Assembly: GCF_000166275.1 (NCBI RefSeq)
Contig: NZ_CM001023.1
Location: 868,001 to 932,000, forward strand
Direction of reading: 5' to 3'
Length of the DNA: 64,000 nucleotides
DNA from: Algoriphagus machipongonensis
Lineage (GTDB): Bacteria; Bacteroidota; Bacteroidia; Cytophagales; Cyclobacteriaceae
This document shows positions 60,735 to 64,000 of the stretch, one piece after another. Below the pieces are notes generated by a model. That model saw only the letters and a program-made list of their open reading frames with translations. It was not told where the DNA came from and did no database searches. Made by a program: the position numbers and the translations under genes. The first letter of the stretch is position 1. Every line of letters starts with the position of its first letter.

Positions 60735-61499
60735 TGCGACAATGGGTTCGTTGAAAGGTTTGGCATGACCCAAGATTAAGATGGAATCAGAACCTGCCTG
60801 TACCTCTAGATTTACTTCGCCCGTTTCAAATTCGACTAGGTTTCTATAAGGTACTTCTTGCCCGTTTACTTTTAATTCACCTCTCACTACATAGAAGAAA
60901 ATGTTCTCTCCAGCAGGTATGGTTTTTTGAAATTTACCACCTTCCTGTAGATAAATGGTGCTCATGTTTAGAGGGAAGGAAGCTTCAAATGCGCCTTTTG
61001 CATCATTCCAATTACCAAAAAGTTGTTGAACTTTTACTTTCCCATCATCAAGTTTAAAGTTGGTGATTTCATCCTCCTGTAAACCCACATATACCGGCTT
61101 AGTCATCTTAAGTTTAGCCGGTAAGTTCAGCCAAAGTTGAAGAATCTCTAGGTCTCCTCCTTTTTCTTTAAACTCGGAACTGCTGACTTCGGAGTGGATC
61201 AATCCGCTTCCAGCTGTCATATATTGCACTCCTCCTGGGCCAATCACTGATTCACCGCCTGAAGAGTCTAAGTGCATAATGTCCCCTTCAAGAATAAATG
61301 TGACGGTCTCCATTCCTCTATGGGGATGTGGACCGAATGGTAGCCCATTATTGTGTGGAGGGTAGGTCTGAAATCCATGATGATTCAAAAAGATGAAGGG
61401 ATCTATTTGCTCTAGTTGTCTGGTGGGCATTGGACTATAGGTGACCAGATCAGCAATAGGTCTATATTCTGCTTTATGTATTTTTTTAATAGTACTCAT
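60645..61499 (-). CDS. Pirin-family bicupin protein
   Basis: This 284-residue protein is a pirin-like bicupin. The N-terminal cupin has the metal-binding histidines in FGPHPHRGMETVTFILEG near residue 55 and GGVQYMTAGSGLIHSEV near 90. The second cupin covers about 165-270. Bacterial pirins may be quercetinases or redox regulators; activity here is unknown. The C-terminal 29 codons also exist as a remnant at 59339-59428, left by an insertion event. It appears intact and monocistronic. Confidence 0.9.
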   Translation of the reverse strand: MSTIKKIHKAEYRPIADLVTYSPMPTRQLEQIDPFIFLNHHGFQTYPPHNNGLPFGPHPHRGMETVTFILEGDIMHLDSSGGESVIGPGGVQYMTAGSGLIHSEVSSSEFKEKGGDLEILQLWLNLPAKLKMTKPVYVGLQEDEITNFKLDDGKVKVQQLFGNWNDAKGAFEASFPLNMSTIYLQEGGKFQKTIPAGENIFFYVVRGELKVNGQEVPYRNLVEFETGEVNLEVQAGSDSILILGHAKPFNEPIVAQGPFVMNTVEQIQEAYDDYQNGKFGTWSH

Positions 61500-61570
61500 G
61501 ATAGTTCATTTTTGATGTATATACATGTAATTGCATTCGAGCTAAAAAAGTTTGATTCAAACAGCTTTTT

Positions 61571-62863
61571 TTACTGAAGTTTTTCGTCTAACATCAATAG
61601 GGAGTTTAGCAGAACATTAGCACCATTTGCAATAGCCTCAGGTGAAGAAAATTCTTCAGGGGAATGACTGATTCCGTTTTTACTAGGGATGAAAATCATA
61701 CCGATAGGAGCGATATTTGCCATTTCCTGGGCATCATGTCCAGCTCCACTCGGGAGGTATTTATAAGAAAGCCCAAGCTCCTTGCTGGCATTTTCAATAA
61801 CAGCCTGAATTTCAGGATTGGCTAATGCAGGTTTACTTGCTACTTCCGTGTGTTCAACAGAAACTTCAGTACCACTCTCTGCCGCAAGTTCCTTTGCCTT
61901 CATTGCTATCACCTCATAGATTTCCCATATTTTTTCTGAAGATAAATCTCTGATTTCCACATTGAGTTTTACTTCCCCCGGGATCACATTGCCTGCACCC
62001 GGGAAAGCTTCAATTTTACCGACTGTTGCAACCTGCGCTCCCTCAAAGGACTTGACTATTTCATTGACAGCCAAAATCAGTTTAGCAGCAGGAATCATCG
62101 GGTCTTTGCGCATATTCATCGGAGTAGTTCCAGCATGGTTTGCAAACCCCTTGAAAGTAAACTCCCACCATTCGATTGCTACAATTCCTTCCACAACCCC
62201 AATATCTAGGCCTTCACGGTCTAAATTGCCTCCTTGTTCAATATGTAGCTCTAAGAATGCAGCTATATCACCAGGAGCTCTTTCCATTTCAGAGATCCTA
62301 TCTGGATTGCCTCCTAATGCAAGGATTCCCTCGTATTGTGTAAGCCCACTGCTACTTTTTACCTTCAGTGCTTCTTCGGTTAATTGGCCTACAATAGCTC
62401 GACTTCCCACAACTCCCCCTTCTTCATTACTAAAAATGATTACTTCCAGAGGATGTTTTGTTTGTATTTTCTGATCATTTAAAGTCTGTATGACCTCGAT
62501 AGCACTCATAGATCCTACGGGTCCATCATAATCTCCTCCATTGGGTACTTCATCTATGTGAGAACCAAAAGCTATGGCCTTTAAACCTGCTTCAGTTCCA
62601 TTTCTTTTCCCAATGATATTGCCAGCAAAATCCACAGAAACTTCCATGTCTGCGGCTTCCATCAATTCCATGACATAGGCTCTACCTTCAATATCGTATT
62701 CACTAAAAGCGATTCGGTCCGAACCTCCAGCTTCATTTTTTCCAAAAGTGGCGAGCTTTTGAATAGAGCTGTTTAATCTATTGGCGTTGACTTGTAGCTT
62801 AGATTGAGCGGCTGAAGTGCTAATAGAAGCAATGAATAAAAGGGCGATAAAAAGTTTAGACAT
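61571..62863 (-). CDS. Exported M20-family amidohydrolase (hydantoinase/carbamoylase type)
   Basis: This 430-residue protein belongs to the M20 group of N-carbamoyl-amino-acid hydrolases and allantoate amidohydrolases, dizinc enzymes. A signal peptide (1-20, STSAAQ) suggests periplasmic export. Zinc-binding motifs are FGSHIDEVPNGGDYDGPVG near residue 84 (His, Asp), the glutamate pair in IFSNEEGGVVGSRA near 128, and LELHIEQGGNLDREG near 190. The late zinc histidine is in PSGAGHDAQEMA near 367. The frame extends to TTG 62890, but ATG 62863 gives the standard signal peptide. The substrate is not determined. Confidence 0.88.
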   Translation of the reverse strand: MSKLFIALLFIASISTSAAQSKLQVNANRLNSSIQKLATFGKNEAGGSDRIAFSEYDIEGRAYVMELMEAADMEVSVDFAGNIIGKRNGTEAGLKAIAFGSHIDEVPNGGDYDGPVGSMSAIEVIQTLNDQKIQTKHPLEVIIFSNEEGGVVGSRAIVGQLTEEALKVKSSSGLTQYEGILALGGNPDRISEMERAPGDIAAFLELHIEQGGNLDREGLDIGVVEGIVAIEWWEFTFKGFANHAGTTPMNMRKDPMIPAAKLILAVNEIVKSFEGAQVATVGKIEAFPGAGNVIPGEVKLNVEIRDLSSEKIWEIYEVIAMKAKELAAESGTEVSVEHTEVASKPALANPEIQAVIENASKELGLSYKYLPSGAGHDAQEMANIAPIGMIFIPSKNGISHSPEEFSSPEAIANGANVLLNSLLMLDEKLQ

Positions 62864-62922
62864 AATCGTTTTGTATTTCTTCAATTTCAAGAATTCTTAC
62901 TTATGTTCAAATAAACCATAAA

Positions 62923-62952
62923 AAAAACCTCTTCAGGTTTGAAGAGGTTTTT
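62923..62952 (-). terminator. Terminator of the acyl-ACP desaturase gene
   Basis: AAAAACCTCTTCA pairs perfectly with TGAAGAGGTTTTT around a 4-base loop. On the minus strand a T-run follows, 16 bases past the desaturase stop codon. Confidence 0.9.
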
Positions 62953-62967
62953 GCTGTTCGATTGGCA

Positions 62968-63969
62968 TTACTTAAGCCAAGCAAGCTGAATTTCATCTGG
63001 AGCTTTAATTCTATCCGCTACTCTCATGTATCTATCAGAGAGTTTAGCAAGGTAGACTTGGGCTTTTGAAGCGGCATCATTCAAGCCCGTTAAGCTTTCG
63101 ATCTTCCATAAGCTAACCAAGTGGTCTATTATTCTTGCATAATCCCAGCCTGTGTAGATTCCCACTTTTTGTGTAATCTCCGAAAATCTTGTGTAGATCG
63201 ATGGGTTAGGACCACCTTCTCCCATTAAGACTGCAGGCATCACAATTTGTTTTTTCATCATTTTTTCAAAAGCGAGAATGGCTCCGTTAGGGTCAATCTC
63301 AAAGATTTTTGACATAAATGATTTGTAAGCCTTTTCATGTCTAGCTTCATCTCCAGCAATTGTTTTACAAATTCTGGAAAGTACAGGGTCTCCTGCCTTG
63401 TCTGCAAGTTTTCCTGTGTTGACGTGTGATATTTTTGTTGCTCTTTCCTGGAAAGAGGTATAAATCATGGCTTGATATGGATCGCTTTCTGATTTTGGAT
63501 CGAAACCATTGGATAAAAGTCTGTGAATCGTGATTTCAACAGCCTTCATGTCCACCCGGCCAGTCATGTATAAATATTTGTTTAGAAGGTCTCCATGACG
63601 GTTTTCCTCTGCCGTCCAGGATTTAGACCACCTTACCCAGCCTGATGGGGAAAGAAGGCTTCTTTCTTCATTGATTCCTTCAAGAAGGTTGAAGTATGTT
63701 TGATAAGAAGGTAAAGCTTCCTCTGTGATCATATTTCCCACTAGGGAAGTTAGGACAGTGTCTGGAATGCCTTCAGCTCTCTTTTGCAATAGCTTGATTT
63801 CATCATGAATATCAGGATTGCTAAAATCAGGTAAGAAATCTGTTGGTTGCCAGCAAGTCTCAGGATCAACCAAGATATTGTCAACAGCATCTCCCACAAA
63901 GTCATCTAATTGGCTGATAACCTCCATGTTTTTCTCCAGCTCGTAATCTATAGGTTTTGAATTTCTCAT
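62968..63969 (-). CDS. Acyl-ACP desaturase
   Basis: This 333-residue soluble diiron enzyme introduces a double bond into acyl-ACP and so controls membrane fluidity. The diiron ligands lie in SWTAEENRHGDLLNKY near residue 120 and AGDEARHEKAYKSFM near 207, the two ExxH motifs of the stearoyl-ACP desaturase family. It is somewhat shorter than plant enzymes, as expected without a transit peptide, and similar in size to bacterial DesA proteins. Electrons would come from an unlinked ferredoxin. It is monocistronic with a strong terminator; its promoter is beyond or near the window end. Confidence 0.92.
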   Translation of the reverse strand: MRNSKPIDYELEKNMEVISQLDDFVGDAVDNILVDPETCWQPTDFLPDFSNPDIHDEIKLLQKRAEGIPDTVLTSLVGNMITEEALPSYQTYFNLLEGINEERSLLSPSGWVRWSKSWTAEENRHGDLLNKYLYMTGRVDMKAVEITIHRLLSNGFDPKSESDPYQAMIYTSFQERATKISHVNTGKLADKAGDPVLSRICKTIAGDEARHEKAYKSFMSKIFEIDPNGAILAFEKMMKKQIVMPAVLMGEGGPNPSIYTRFSEITQKVGIYTGWDYARIIDHLVSLWKIESLTGLNDAASKAQVYLAKLSDRYMRVADRIKAPDEIQLAWLK

Positions 63970-64000
63970 TGTCTAAAATTCTTTGGTTGAAGTATTTTGA

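Noticed and set aside
61962..62474. 170-codon plus-strand frame
   Set aside because: Lies fully opposite the M20 amidohydrolase, which has intact zinc motifs; no family features of its own.
1..64000. CRISPR arrays, tRNA or rRNA genes, insertion sequences
   Set aside because: Intergenic regions were read on both strands for regular spaced repeats, T-loop motifs and transposase frames; none was convincing.

Overview
The window looks like chromosomal DNA of a Bacteroidota bacterium, most likely Cytophagales and close to Algoriphagus or Cyclobacteriaceae. Several things point there: SusC/SusD and TonB receptor/DUF4249 uptake loci, a PorT-like type IX secretion barrel behind ubiE, DUF5606 and DUF3810 proteins, bacillithiol synthesis (bshC), a two-lipoyl-domain odhB, an acyl-ACP desaturase, Bacteroidota-style -7 promoter elements (TAnnTTTG), and moderately AT-rich DNA. 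The genus is an inference; there is no rRNA to test it. I saw no tRNA, rRNA, CRISPR array, transposase or prophage.

Layout. 1-12.1 kb is mostly minus strand: a PEGA-repeat protein, M19 dipeptidase, RsmI-like methylase, alpha/beta hydrolase, pdxJ, lolA-like, ftsK, pyrD and xerD. A plus-strand island inside it holds yqeY, cvpA and a pabA/trpG glutaminase. 12.2-15.1 kb carries aroQ, a class V aminotransferase, marC and rnhA on the plus strand. 15.1-17.9 kb is minus strand (sugar isomerase, a small orphan, DUF5606, engB). 18-24.6 kb is plus strand: menG/ubiE with overlapping porT-like, an SDR, a VanX-like lipoprotein, ThuA, Nfu, DUF3810 and a degenerate M23 protein. 24.6-30.7 kb holds an EamA transporter, dusB, CPBP protease, DUF2007, cdsA, gdhA and psd. 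30.7-34.7 kb has a lipoprotein, two paralogous coiled-coil membrane proteins, and an M16-ispF-mnmD operon. bshC, a formyl-THF cyclo-ligase and a small barrel protein follow.

38-49.3 kb is the nutrient-uptake region. It has a SusC/SusD/lipoprotein operon behind a 577-base AT-rich leader, a terminator, and then a TIG/kelch lipoprotein, TonB receptor and DUF4249 lipoprotein. No glycoside hydrolase or regulator is adjacent, so the substrates are unknown. 49.5-55.7 kb encodes 2-oxoglutarate dehydrogenase (sucA, odhB, lpdA). The rest holds a TonB-plug/MG2-like protein, a DUF2520 protein, a pirin, an M20 amidohydrolase and an acyl-ACP desaturase.

Two structures stand out. First, the odhB-lpdA junction carries a four-helix-bundle (S23/IVP family) gene bounded by 22-base imperfect inverted repeats, each made of three 7-mers; this resembles the intervening sequences of 23S rRNA but sits in an mRNA. 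Second, the DUF2520/pirin junction is split by about 1.1 kb carrying a lone lipoprotein gene, flanked by 188-base direct repeats (182/188 identical). The repeats contain the 3' ends of both neighbouring genes, as expected from integration by homology. Weaker leads are the tandem coiled-coil pair, an M23 protein lacking its metal ligands, a run of three hairpins after the aminotransferase, and a palindromic intergenic repeat at 16.3 kb.
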